Below are positions 1 to 8,950 of a DNA stretch of 49,767 bases, piece by piece. This DNA comes from Pseudomonadota bacterium (lineage in GTDB: Bacteria; Pseudomonadota; Gammaproteobacteria; Burkholderiales; Rhodocyclaceae). Numbering within the stretch: position 1 is the first letter of the stretch; each line of letters begins with the position of its first letter. Under the pieces are notes generated by a model. The model was not told the origin of the DNA and did no database searches. It saw only the letters and a list, made by a program, of their open reading frames with translations. The stretch lies in the NCBI GenBank assembly GCA_018241725.1, contig JAFEDI010000149.1, positions 1 to 49,767 on the forward strand. Direction: 5' to 3'. The position numbers and the translations under genes are program-made.

Positions 1-387
<387 letters not shown>

Positions 388-412
388 GGTGGGATGCGCC
401 TGGTGGCGGCTG

Positions 413-1168
413 TCAGATCATCTCCCAGCCCAGCTTGCCGATCAGCACCGTCACCACGGCCAGGAAGGCCTTGCGCACGAAGCCGCTGCCGTGGCGAACG
501 GCCAGCCGCGTGCCGACCTGGGCGCCGGCCAGGTTGCACACCGCCATCGTCAGCCCGATGCCCCACAGCAGCGGGCCGTGGCTGGCGAAGAAGGCGATGG
601 CCGACAGGTTGGTGGCGACGTTGACCAGCTTGGCGCTGGCCGAGGCGCGCAGGAAGTCCATGCCGAACAGGCGCACGAAGCCGAAGATCAGGAAGCTGCC
701 GGTGCCGGGGCCGAAGAAGCCGTCGTAGAAGCCGATGGCGGCGCCGAAGGCGGCGGCGCGCCAGCGGTCCGACGGGCGCAGCTCGCGGGTCGGCGCGTGG
801 CCGAGCTCCTTGCGGCGGAAGGTGTAGATGGCCACCGCCAGCATCAGCACCATCACCAGCGGGCGCATCGCTTCGCGGGGCAGCCAGGCCACCACTGCCG
901 CGCCCAGCCAGGCGCCGGCCAGCGCGGCAAGCGCCGCCGGCAGTACGACGAACCATGGAATCCGTACGGTCCGCGCGTACTGCCACAGGGAGGCGCCGGT
1001 GCCGGCGATGCTCGACAGCTTGTTGGTGCCGAACAGGGTCGGGATGGGCACCTGCGGAAAGTGACCGAGCAGGACCGGGATCTGGATCAGGCCGCCGCCG
1101 CCGACCACGGCATCGACCGCACCGGCGAAGAAGGCCACGCTGCCGAGCAGCAGGAGTTCGAGGGACAT
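413..1168 (-). CDS. TSUP/TauE-SafE family sulfite/anion permease
   Basis: 251 residues, strongly hydrophobic, with about eight predicted membrane segments arranged as two related halves. The N-terminal half carries the family pattern GAVDAVVGGGGLIQIP followed by PTLFGTNKLSS, and the second half GFYDGFFGPGTGSF, both typical of PF01925 (TauE/SafE, DUF81) proteins such as E. coli YfcA. These inner-membrane proteins are thought to export sulfite, sulfoacetate or related organic anions, but the substrate here cannot be read from sequence. It stands alone: convergent to thiC and 113 bases downstream of the dctA stop on the same strand. Family call is strong, function open. Confidence 0.88.
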   Translation of the reverse strand: MSLELLLLGSVAFFAGAVDAVVGGGGLIQIPVLLGHFPQVPIPTLFGTNKLSSIAGTGASLWQYARTVRIPWFVVLPAALAALAGAWLGAAVVAWLPREAMRPLVMVLMLAVAIYTFRRKELGHAPTRELRPSDRWRAAAFGAAIGFYDGFFGPGTGSFLIFGFVRLFGMDFLRASASAKLVNVATNLSAIAFFASHGPLLWGIGLTMAVCNLAGAQVGTRLAVRHGSGFVRKAFLAVVTVLIGKLGWEMI

Positions 1169-1238
1169 CGTGTTCGGTTTTCCGTTGGGGCGAAATCATG
1201 CGTCCTCCTGGCGGATCTTGTGGCCGAGGGCGAATGAG

Positions 1239-1261
1239 TTCGCCCCCGCAAGGGGGGCGAG
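1239..1261. repeat. GC-rich hairpin between dctA and the TSUP gene
   Basis: CGCCCCC at 1241-1247 pairs with GGGGGCG at 1253-1259 around a 5-base loop, extended by two flanking T-A/T-G pairs. No T-run follows on either strand, so it is not a canonical intrinsic terminator; it may protect the 3' end of the aspA-dctA mRNA or assist Rho-dependent termination. Confidence 0.5.
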
Positions 1262-1281
1262 TTTCGGGGGGCGAAGTTGGA

Positions 1282-2577
1282 TCAGGCTACGGCGGGGGCT
1301 TCGGCGACCGGCAGGGCTTCGTCTTCGTCGTCGAAGGCTTCATCGACCGGGACGATGGCATTTTCCCACTTGGCGACGACGCTGGTGGCGATGGCGTTGC
1401 CGAGCACGTTGGTCACGGTGCGGCCCATGTCGAGGAAGTGATCGATGCCCAGCACCAGCAGCAGGCCGGCTTCCGGCAGGTTGAACATCGGCAGCACGGC
1501 GGCGACGACGACCAGCGAGGCGCGCGGTACGCCGGCGATGCCCTTGGAGGACACCATCAGCACCAGCAGCATGGTGATCTGCGTGGTCAGGCTCATTTCG
1601 ATGCCGTAGGCCTGTGCGACGAACAGCGCGGCGAAGGTGGTGTAGATCATCGAGCCGTCCAGGTTGAAGGAGTAGCCCAGCGGCAGCACGAAGCTGGTGA
1701 CCCGGTTCTTGATGCCGAACTTTTCGAGCTGCTCCATCAGCTTCGGATAGACCGATTCGCTGGAGGCGGTCGAGAAGCCGACCAGCATCGGGCCGCGGAT
1801 CAGCTTGAGCAGGCGGAAGACTTCCTTGCCGAGCACGAAGTAGCCGGCGGCGATCAGCACGATCCACAGGGCGGCCAGCGCCGCGTAGAAGCTGAGCAGC
1901 AGCTTGCCGAAGACGAGCAGCATGCCCAGGCCGTTGGTGGTGATGGCACCGGCGACGGCACCGAACACGCCGACCGGGGCGAAGCGCATCACGTAGTCGG
2001 TGACCTTGAGCATCACGTGGACGACTTCTTCCATGGTGCACACCAGGCTGCGCGCCGTCTGGCTGTGCAGGTGGCCCAGGGCGGTGCCGAAGAAGACCGC
2101 GAAGACCAGGATCTGCAGGATTTCATTGGCCGCCATCGCTTCGAAGATGTTCTTCGGGAAGACGTGGGTGATGAAGTCCTTCAGGTTCAGCGCGCTGGTC
2201 TTCAGGTTGGTGGCGGTGCCAGCCTCGGGCAGCGGCACGTTGAGGCCGGTGCCGGGCTGCAGGATGTTGGCGAAGAGCAGGCCGAGCAGCAGCGAACAGA
2301 ATGAGGCGCCGACGAACCAGCCGAGCGCCTTGAGGCCGATGCGGCCGACCGTTTTGGTGTCGCCCATGCCGGCCAGGCCGGCGACCAGGGTCGCGAAGAC
2401 CAGCGGGGCGATGATCATCTTGATCAGGCGCAGGAAGACATCGGTCAGGATGCCGAAGTAGGAAGCGATCTCCTTGGCCTGGGCGGGGGTGGCGGCCAGC
2501 GTGTTGCAGGCGTAGCCGACAATGATGCCGAGCACCAGGGCGATCCCGATCAGGGACGTCAGCCGGTTCATTTTCAT
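1282..2577 (-). CDS. dctA: C4-dicarboxylate:cation symporter DctA
   Basis: 431 residues of the DAACS family (sodium/proton-dicarboxylate symporters), normal length for DctA. Visible hallmarks are the long N-terminal hydrophobic region, the serine-rich re-entrant loop STASSESVYPKLME, and the substrate region LPLGYSFNLDGSMIY followed by SSKGIAGVPRA. It imports succinate, fumarate, malate and usually aspartate across the inner membrane. A good Shine-Dalgarno (AAGGAGAAC) precedes the ATG at 2577. It lies 34 bases downstream of aspA on the same strand, so the pair is probably one operon: uptake of aspartate or dicarboxylates coupled to deamination to fumarate. No DctBD-type regulator is in the window. 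Confidence 0.95.
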   Translation of the reverse strand: MKMNRLTSLIGIALVLGIIVGYACNTLAATPAQAKEIASYFGILTDVFLRLIKMIIAPLVFATLVAGLAGMGDTKTVGRIGLKALGWFVGASFCSLLLGLLFANILQPGTGLNVPLPEAGTATNLKTSALNLKDFITHVFPKNIFEAMAANEILQILVFAVFFGTALGHLHSQTARSLVCTMEEVVHVMLKVTDYVMRFAPVGVFGAVAGAITTNGLGMLLVFGKLLLSFYAALAALWIVLIAAGYFVLGKEVFRLLKLIRGPMLVGFSTASSESVYPKLMEQLEKFGIKNRVTSFVLPLGYSFNLDGSMIYTTFAALFVAQAYGIEMSLTTQITMLLVLMVSSKGIAGVPRASLVVVAAVLPMFNLPEAGLLLVLGIDHFLDMGRTVTNVLGNAIATSVVAKWENAIVPVDEAFDDEDEALPVAEAPAVA

Positions 2578-2611
2578 GATGTTCTCCTTGTTTCTATGAA
2601 TGGAGGGCTGC

Positions 2612-4036
<1,425 letters not shown>

Positions 4037-4188
4037 GCGTGTCTCCAATGCTTTTGAATGTCGTTTGCCGGGCCGTGGAGAGGCCGTCGTGCCCATTCAT
4101 TTGCAGGAGCTGTGCCACCGCCCGGACCTCGATCCGAGTTTTTATATGTATGTTTTTAAAGGGTTTTGTTTTCTCTGGTTACGGGCTT

Positions 4189-4236
4189 GTTCGGATTCCC
4201 GGAAAGGGGGCGAAAAAAGCATCCGGAAATCCGAAC
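4189..4236. repeat. Long imperfect inverted repeat upstream of aspA / downstream of the cytochrome c gene
   Basis: A 14-base arm at 4189-4202 (GTTCGGATTCCCGG) pairs with 4223-4236 (CCGGAAATCCGAAC) with a single mismatch and a 20-base loop. It sits between the end of the alcohol dehydrogenase operon and the aspA promoter region, both on the minus strand. No U-tract follows the stem in the minus direction, so an ordinary intrinsic terminator is not supported. It could be a 3'-end stabilising structure. Confidence 0.5.
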
Positions 4237-4256
4237 GCCGCGAAGATGGGGCGGGC

Positions 4257-4736
4257 TCAGTACCAGTTCGAATCGTCGTCGTCGGTCGCCTTGCGGGCGG
4301 CGGCCTTTACGCGGACGGCTTCTTCGCGCAGGAAGGTGACGATCTGCCAGATTTCCTCCTCGCCGAGGGCCATGCCGAAGGAGCCCATCTGCGTGTTGGG
4401 GCGGCCCTTGGAGATGGTGTCGAACATGAACTTGTCGGAGTTGGGGCCGCCGGGGGCCCAGGCGCCGCGCACGAGCTGCGGGCATTTGCCGCCGTGGCCG
4501 CGGGTATTGTGGCATTGCTGGCAGTTGCGGCCGAATAGCTCCTCGCCCTTGCGGGCGGCCTCGGCGTTGCCGGCGAGGGGATTGGCCGATGCGGCGGTGG
4601 GGGTGCCACCGGCCGGCGTCACACCGAAGGCGTGGGCCAGGCCGCTGAGCCCGAGGGCGAGGCACAGGCCGATGGCGGAGGCCCGCTGCCGGACGGCACG
4701 GGCGGTGAGGGACTTGGGGGAGATGGGGTGTGTCAT
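4257..4736 (-). CDS. Periplasmic c-type cytochrome of the PQQ dehydrogenase operon (XoxG/cytochrome c-L-like role)
   Basis: About 159 residues from the ATG at 4736. An N-terminal signal peptide ends near GLAHAFG. One haem-c site CQQCH is followed about 65 residues later by the likely axial methionine in MGSFGMAL; the tail is acidic (DDDDSNWY). The family role is to accept electrons from a quinoprotein alcohol dehydrogenase and pass them to the oxidase chain. An alternative GTG start at 4769 overlaps the upstream stop as GTGA, but neither start has a strong ribosome site. It is the third gene after the dehydrogenase and the binding protein. Its role as the physiological acceptor is inferred from position. 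Confidence 0.85.
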   Translation of the reverse strand: MTHPISPKSLTARAVRQRASAIGLCLALGLSGLAHAFGVTPAGGTPTAASANPLAGNAEAARKGEELFGRNCQQCHNTRGHGGKCPQLVRGAWAPGGPNSDKFMFDTISKGRPNTQMGSFGMALGEEEIWQIVTFLREEAVRVKAAARKATDDDDSNWY

Positions 4737-4765
4737 GGTTCTCTGGTGTGGGGTCGTTGGTTTGA

Positions 4766-5554
4766 TCACGGCGTCAGGCCGTGGGCCCTCAGGATTGCGT
4801 CGAGGCGGCCGTCGCTACGCAGGCTGTTCACTGCGGCATTGACGTCGGCCAGCAGGGCTGCGTCGCTGCGGCGCAGCGCGAAGACGAAGCGGGTGCGGCC
4901 GGCGTCGGGCAGCGACAGGCCGTCGATGGTTGGGGCCTTGCCCAGCCGCCGGGCCTCGGCAAGGGCCGGTTGCCACAGCGCAGCGGCGTCCACGCTGCCG
5001 TCGGCGAGGGCGGCCAGCAGTGCGCCGTTGTTGCCGTAGGGCACCCGGTGCAGGTGCTGCTGGAACAGGTAAAGGTCGGCCGGCGTGGCGGTGACCACGC
5101 CGATCCGGCCGAGCTGGCGGGCGTCGTCGAGGCGGCGCACTGCCGTGCGTGCGCCGACCAGCACGTAGCCGGTTTCCAGGTATGGGTTGCTGGCCGCCAG
5201 GCGTTTCTCGGCCAGATCCTCGTTGGGCCCGCCACTCTCCGGGATGCCGGCAAACAGCGCGCAGGTGCCGCCACCAAGGTTCTGCGCGAGGGCTTTTCCG
5301 AGGCCGCCCCGGTTCGGGATGGTCACCCACTGCAGGCGGACTTCCCGGCCGAGTTGCCCGGCAATGGCGCGGGCCAGTTCGGCGTCGATGCCGCCGTCCG
5401 GCAGGCTGCTGGCCGAGAACGGGGTGTTGGCCTCGGCGAGGCAGACGGTCAGCGGGCCGCCGCCTGGTTCTGTCGGAGGCGGCGCGCTGCCGGCCGGCAG
5501 GCCGTGGGCGAGCAGGGCCAGCAGAGCGCCGCAAAGGCGTGTGCGCGGTGTCAT
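4766..5554 (-). CDS. Quinoprotein-dehydrogenase-associated periplasmic binding protein (XoxJ/MxaJ-like)
   Basis: About 262 residues. A signal peptide (MTPRTRLCGALLALLAHGLPAG) precedes a type-3 solute-binding fold: LTVCLAEANTPFS near the start, then GGIDAELARAIAGQLG. This matches substrate-binding-like proteins found beside PQQ alcohol dehydrogenases (MxaJ, XoxJ), which are thought to help maturation or activation of the dehydrogenase rather than feed an ABC transporter; no permease or ATPase is nearby. The ATG at 5554 is preferred over 5578 because GGAG lies 6 bases upstream. It lies 61 bases downstream of the dehydrogenase stop and abuts the cytochrome gene. Confidence 0.82.
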   Translation of the reverse strand: MTPRTRLCGALLALLAHGLPAGSAPPPTEPGGGPLTVCLAEANTPFSASSLPDGGIDAELARAIAGQLGREVRLQWVTIPNRGGLGKALAQNLGGGTCALFAGIPESGGPNEDLAEKRLAASNPYLETGYVLVGARTAVRRLDDARQLGRIGVVTATPADLYLFQQHLHRVPYGNNGALLAALADGSVDAAALWQPALAEARRLGKAPTIDGLSLPDAGRTRFVFALRRSDAALLADVNAAVNSLRSDGRLDAILRAHGLTP

Positions 5555-5615
5555 GGATCGCTCCGCGGGCGCGGCCAAGGCTTCGGCTGCGCCCGCCGCA
5601 AGGGCTGGGACAGGG

Positions 5616-7379
5616 TTAGCGGTACTGGGGCGAGAGGGCGAAGACCATCATGCCGCCGCCGCGGTTCTGGTGCTTGAACAGCTCGCCGTACACCAGCGGC
5701 CACAGGCTGCCGCCGCCAGGGCCGTAGACGATGGCTACGTACTGCTGGCCGTTCACGTTGAAGGTGGTCGGGTTGCCGTGGATGCCGGTGCCGACATTGA
5801 AGCGCCACAGGGTCTCGCCGGTGTCGTCGCGCATCGCCGAGAAGTAGCCCTCGGCGTCGCCGGAGAAGACCAGCCCGCCGGCGGTGGCGAGCAGGCCGCT
5901 GGTGGCCGGCGTGCTCTGCGGGCGGGACCACGCCAGCTTGCCGGTGGTGGCGTCGAAGGCCTTCACGCCGCCCGTGTAGGGGTTGGCCTTGAGGACCTTG
6001 GACGACAGGAACCACTCGCCCTGCTTCCATTCCATCTTCTTGGCCTGGATGTCCATCGAGCTGTCGATGTAGGGCACGTAGAGCAGCTTGGTCAGCGGGC
6101 TGTAGGCGGCCGGGTGCCATTCCTTGCCGCCGTCGAGGATGGGGGCCACGTCGGTGGCAACCTTGTCGTAGCCGGGCACCTTGTCCGGATTGACGATCGG
6201 GCGACAGTTGCCCTGGAAGCCGGTGACCCAGTTCACGCGGGCGATCGGCACCACCCAGTTGCACTTGCCGCTGTCCCGGTTGATGGAATAGACGTGGCCG
6301 TTGCGGTCGGCGTGCAGCCACACCTTGCGGCCCTGGTCGTCGTCCACCAGGATGGTTTCGTTGTTGCCGTCGTAGTCCCAGGAGTCGTTGGGGGTGTACT
6401 GGAAGTGGTGCTTGATCTTGCCGGTGGCGGCGTCGAGGGCCAGCGTGGAGTTGCTGTACAGGTTGTCGCCGGCGCGCACGCGGGGATCGAAGTCCGGTGT
6501 TGGGTTGCCGACGCCCCAGAAGATGGTCTTGGTCTTGGGGTCGTAGTTGCCGGTCAGCCAGGCGGAAGCACCGCCGGTCTTCCAGGAGTCGTTGGCCCAG
6601 GTCTTGGCGACGGGGTCGTTGGCGCTGGTCGGGCGGGTGGTGGTCTGCCAGACGGTCTTGCCAGTGTCCGGGTCGAGGGCGGTGATCTTGCCGACGTTGC
6701 CGCCCACGTCGGAACCTGAGTTGCCGACCACGATCAGGCCATTGGCGACCAGCGGCATGGAGGTGTAGATCTCGCCGCTGCGGTAGTCGCCGAGCGCGAC
6801 GTCCCACACCACGCGGCCGGTGGTGTTGTCGAGGGCGACCACGTGGCTGTCGAGGGTCGCCATGTAGACCATGTTCTTGAACACCGCGACGCCCCGGTTG
6901 ACGGCCTCGCAGCACAGGCGTGGGCCAATGTCGCCGGGCAGCGGATGCTCGTACTTCCACAGCATGCGGCCGCTTTCGCCATCGAGGGAGAAGACCTTGT
7001 TCTGGCTGGCGGTGACGTAGATGCGGCCGTTGACGACGGTGGTCTGGCTGTCCTGGGCGTCGTTCACGCCGAAGGACAGGTTCCATTTGGGCACCAATCT
7101 CACCACGTTGTCGCGGGTGATCTGGTGCAGCTGGCTGAAGCGGGTGGCCTGGTAGTCCTTGCCGTAGTGCAGCCAGTTGTTGGCGTCCTTGTCGGCGTTG
7201 ATCAGCATGTCCTCGGACACGTAGTTGGGGCGCCACTTGAAGCCGGCTTCCAGGACGTCGACACCGAGGGGCGGCTCCGGATCGGCAGGGGCCGCGTCGG
7301 CCGCCAGCGCGCCGGTGGCGAACAGCGTCGCCAGGGCGGCGGCCAGCACCGACCCGGAAATGCGTTGGGTTTTTCTCAT
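5616..7379 (-). CDS. PQQ-dependent alcohol dehydrogenase, predicted lanthanide type (XoxF/ExaF/PedH-like)
   Basis: 587 residues from the ATG at 7379 (GGGAG 8 bases upstream). The signal peptide ends near ATGALAAD. The fold is the eight-bladed quinoprotein propeller with tryptophan-docking repeats such as ALDPDTGKTVW. Adjacent cysteines (CC, residues 156-157) form the PQQ-stacking disulfide of this family. Asn292 in GVGNP and catalytic Asp335 match metal/PQQ-site residues, and Asp337, two residues on (WDYDG), is the extra aspartate that marks lanthanide-dependent members; calcium enzymes carry a small residue there. Odd: where the family has a metal-binding Glu (SGAE), this protein appears to have Asp224 (SGSD). 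Substrate probably a primary alcohol, not determinable here. First gene of the module. Confidence 0.9.
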   Translation of the reverse strand: MRKTQRISGSVLAAALATLFATGALAADAAPADPEPPLGVDVLEAGFKWRPNYVSEDMLINADKDANNWLHYGKDYQATRFSQLHQITRDNVVRLVPKWNLSFGVNDAQDSQTTVVNGRIYVTASQNKVFSLDGESGRMLWKYEHPLPGDIGPRLCCEAVNRGVAVFKNMVYMATLDSHVVALDNTTGRVVWDVALGDYRSGEIYTSMPLVANGLIVVGNSGSDVGGNVGKITALDPDTGKTVWQTTTRPTSANDPVAKTWANDSWKTGGASAWLTGNYDPKTKTIFWGVGNPTPDFDPRVRAGDNLYSNSTLALDAATGKIKHHFQYTPNDSWDYDGNNETILVDDDQGRKVWLHADRNGHVYSINRDSGKCNWVVPIARVNWVTGFQGNCRPIVNPDKVPGYDKVATDVAPILDGGKEWHPAAYSPLTKLLYVPYIDSSMDIQAKKMEWKQGEWFLSSKVLKANPYTGGVKAFDATTGKLAWSRPQSTPATSGLLATAGGLVFSGDAEGYFSAMRDDTGETLWRFNVGTGIHGNPTTFNVNGQQYVAIVYGPGGGSLWPLVYGELFKHQNRGGGMMVFALSPQYR

Positions 7380-7466
7380 CGTTTTGTCTCCCGCTTTGTG
7401 CGTGGTGTGGTGGATCTTGTCGTCAGGCCGTGCGAGGCTGCGTCGCAACGGCCGGCGAGCTTCTCC

Positions 7467-7482
7467 AGCCAGCTTTGTGCCA
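7467..7482 (-). promoter_or_regulatory. Predicted sigma-54 (-24/-12) promoter of the PQQ dehydrogenase operon
   Basis: The minus strand reads TGGCACAAAGCTGGCT: TGGCAC at -24 and TGGC at -12 with GG and GC exactly 10 bases apart, one base off the core consensus. Predicted start of transcription is near 7457, giving a leader of roughly 77 bases to the ATG at 7379. The two operators upstream are placed as sigma-54 enhancers normally are. Confidence 0.65.
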
Positions 7483-7533
7483 GACAGTGAAATCTTTTCT
7501 TAACAAGGGCTTGCGTTCGGGGTGCAGTCGGCA

Positions 7534-7552
7534 GACGAGACATTTATCTCAA
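7534..7552. promoter_or_regulatory. Enhancer-like operator, promoter-proximal copy
   Basis: GACGAGACATTTATCTCAA on the plus strand, a near-palindrome (GAGA...TCTC) centred about 87 bases upstream of the predicted sigma-54 start. It shares 16 of 19 positions with the copy at 7575-7593. The spacing of exactly 41 bases, about four helical turns, puts both on the same face of the helix. Confidence 0.6.
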
Positions 7553-7574
7553 TTTGGGTAGTCCGGCCGAGACG

Positions 7575-7593
7575 GACGAGACAGCTGTCTCAA
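7575..7593. promoter_or_regulatory. Enhancer-like operator, distal copy with perfect 14-bp palindrome
   Basis: GACGAGACAGCTGTCTCAA contains the perfect palindrome GAGACAGCTGTCTC at 7578-7591, centred about 128 bases upstream of the predicted sigma-54 start. It is probably bound by a Fis-type bacterial enhancer-binding protein (for example an AcoR-like alcohol/acetoin regulator); none is encoded in the window. The remainder up to the epd start (7594-7787) shows no further clear site. Confidence 0.6.
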
Positions 7594-7787
7594 ACCCGCA
7601 GTGGTTCCCTGGGCGGGGCGACGGAAGGGGCCGGAGGGGACGCGGACGGTCCGGAGGGTGTAGTCTCGCCCCTGTCGGGCGGGCGTCGGTCGCTCCTGTC
7701 CGTCATGCGTCGCGCCCCGCGCGATGCGTCGAGGCCGGTCGGGACGACCGGGATGCGGGCCGGATGCGGTGTGTGACGAGTGGATCG

Positions 7788-8813
7788 ATGTCTTTGCGGA
7801 TTGCAATAAACGGGTACGGGCGGATTGGACGGTGTTTCCTGCGGGCCTTGCTGGCCTCGCCGATGCGGGAGGGGTTTTCGGTGGTGGCGATCAACGAGCC
7901 GGCCGATCTGGACAGCATGGCCTACCTGACCCGCTTCGATTCCACCCACGGCTGTTTTCCGGGCACCGTGGAGGTCGGCGAAGGCTGCCTGCGCATCGAC
8001 GGCAAGGACATCCCGGTCTTCCATGCGGATACGCCGGAGGGCGTGGACTGGGGCAAGATCGGCGTGGATTTGCTGGTGGAGGCTTCCGGGCGCTACAGCT
8101 ACCGGCCGGAACTGCAGCGCTTTCTCGATGCCGGCTGCCGGCGCCTGCTGCTATCCCATCCGGGGCATAGCGCCGGTGACGTGGAGCAGACCATTGTCTT
8201 TGGAATGAACCATGAGTTGCTGAGCGGCGCGGAGCGCATCGTGTCGGCAGCGTCGTGCACCACCAACGCCATCGTGCCGGTGCTGTCCATCCTCGACGAG
8301 GCCTACGGGCTGGACCACGCGATGCTGACCACGCTGCATTCGGTGATGAACGACCAGCCGCTGATCGACGGCTACCACCACACCGACCTGCACCGCACCC
8401 GTTCGGCGATGCAGTCGATGATCCCGGTGTCCACCGGTCTTGCCCGCGGCGTGCAGCGCCTGCTGCCACATCTTGCCGGGCGCATCGAGGCGAAGGCGAT
8501 CCGCGTGCCGGTTGTGAACGTATCGGCCATCGACCTGATGGTGACGCTCAAGCGTGGCACCGACGCGGCCGACGTGAAGGCTCGCCTGCGGGCGGCGGTG
8601 GAGGGCCAGGGCTCGGGCCGCATGGCCTACACGGACGAGCCGCACGCCTCCATCGACTTCAACCACAGCCCCCATTCGGCCATTGTGGACTGTGGCCAGA
8701 CCCGCATGAGCGGCGACCGACTGCTCAACCTGCTGGTGTGGTTCGACAACGAATGGGGCTTCGCCAACCGGATGGTGGACGTGGCCGCCTTCTGGGGCTC
8801 GCGGATGGGCTGA
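7788..8813 (+). CDS. epd: D-erythrose-4-phosphate dehydrogenase / GAPDH-family enzyme
   Basis: 341 residues. Nucleotide-binding start MSLRIAINGYGRIGRCFLRA, catalytic cysteine in SCTTNAIVP, then the Epd-like stretch HSVMNDQPLIDGYHH and DFNHSPHSAIVD near the C-terminus. Epd oxidises erythrose 4-phosphate to 4-phosphoerythronate in the DXP-dependent route to pyridoxal phosphate; the closely related glycolytic GAPDH differs mainly in this HS..D..DGYH segment. The open frame continues about 78 codons upstream, but that segment is arginine/glycine-rich low-complexity translation and the protein begins naturally at 7788. No pgk or pdxB neighbours to confirm. GAPDH activity remains possible. Confidence 0.82.
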   Translation: MSLRIAINGYGRIGRCFLRALLASPMREGFSVVAINEPADLDSMAYLTRFDSTHGCFPGTVEVGEGCLRIDGKDIPVFHADTPEGVDWGKIGVDLLVEASGRYSYRPELQRFLDAGCRRLLLSHPGHSAGDVEQTIVFGMNHELLSGAERIVSAASCTTNAIVPVLSILDEAYGLDHAMLTTLHSVMNDQPLIDGYHHTDLHRTRSAMQSMIPVSTGLARGVQRLLPHLAGRIEAKAIRVPVVNVSAIDLMVTLKRGTDAADVKARLRAAVEGQGSGRMAYTDEPHASIDFNHSPHSAIVDCGQTRMSGDRLLNLLVWFDNEWGFANRMVDVAAFWGSRMG

Positions 8814-8823
8814 GTGCAGGGCG

Positions 8824-8862
8824 GGTCGGTATCTGGGCGGGGATGTCCGCCAGATACCGACC
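8824..8862. repeat. Very stable inverted repeat between convergent epd and MFS genes
   Basis: GGTCGGTATCTGG at 8824-8836 pairs perfectly with CCAGATACCGACC at 8850-8862; the stem continues 3 bp inward past a bulged G, leaving a 6-base loop. No T-tract follows on either side. It most simply acts as a shared 3'-end structure for two convergent transcripts. The rest of 8863-8950 shows nothing recognisable. Confidence 0.6.
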
Positions 8863-8950
8863 GACGGTCTTGATGGCAGCGACGAGTGCGGAGCCGGCGT
8901 ATCCCTGTGCCGCCGGATGCCCATCGACCCGCGCCGTAACAACTTTGCTT

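Noticed and set aside
5187-6719. A 510-codon plus-strand open frame across the dehydrogenase operon
   Set aside because: It is low-complexity translation of the antisense of two well-supported genes, spanning the gap between them.
7554-7787. An N-terminal extension of epd by 78 codons
   Set aside because: The extension is Arg/Gly-rich with no similarity to the family and includes the operator region; the natural N-terminus is at 7788.
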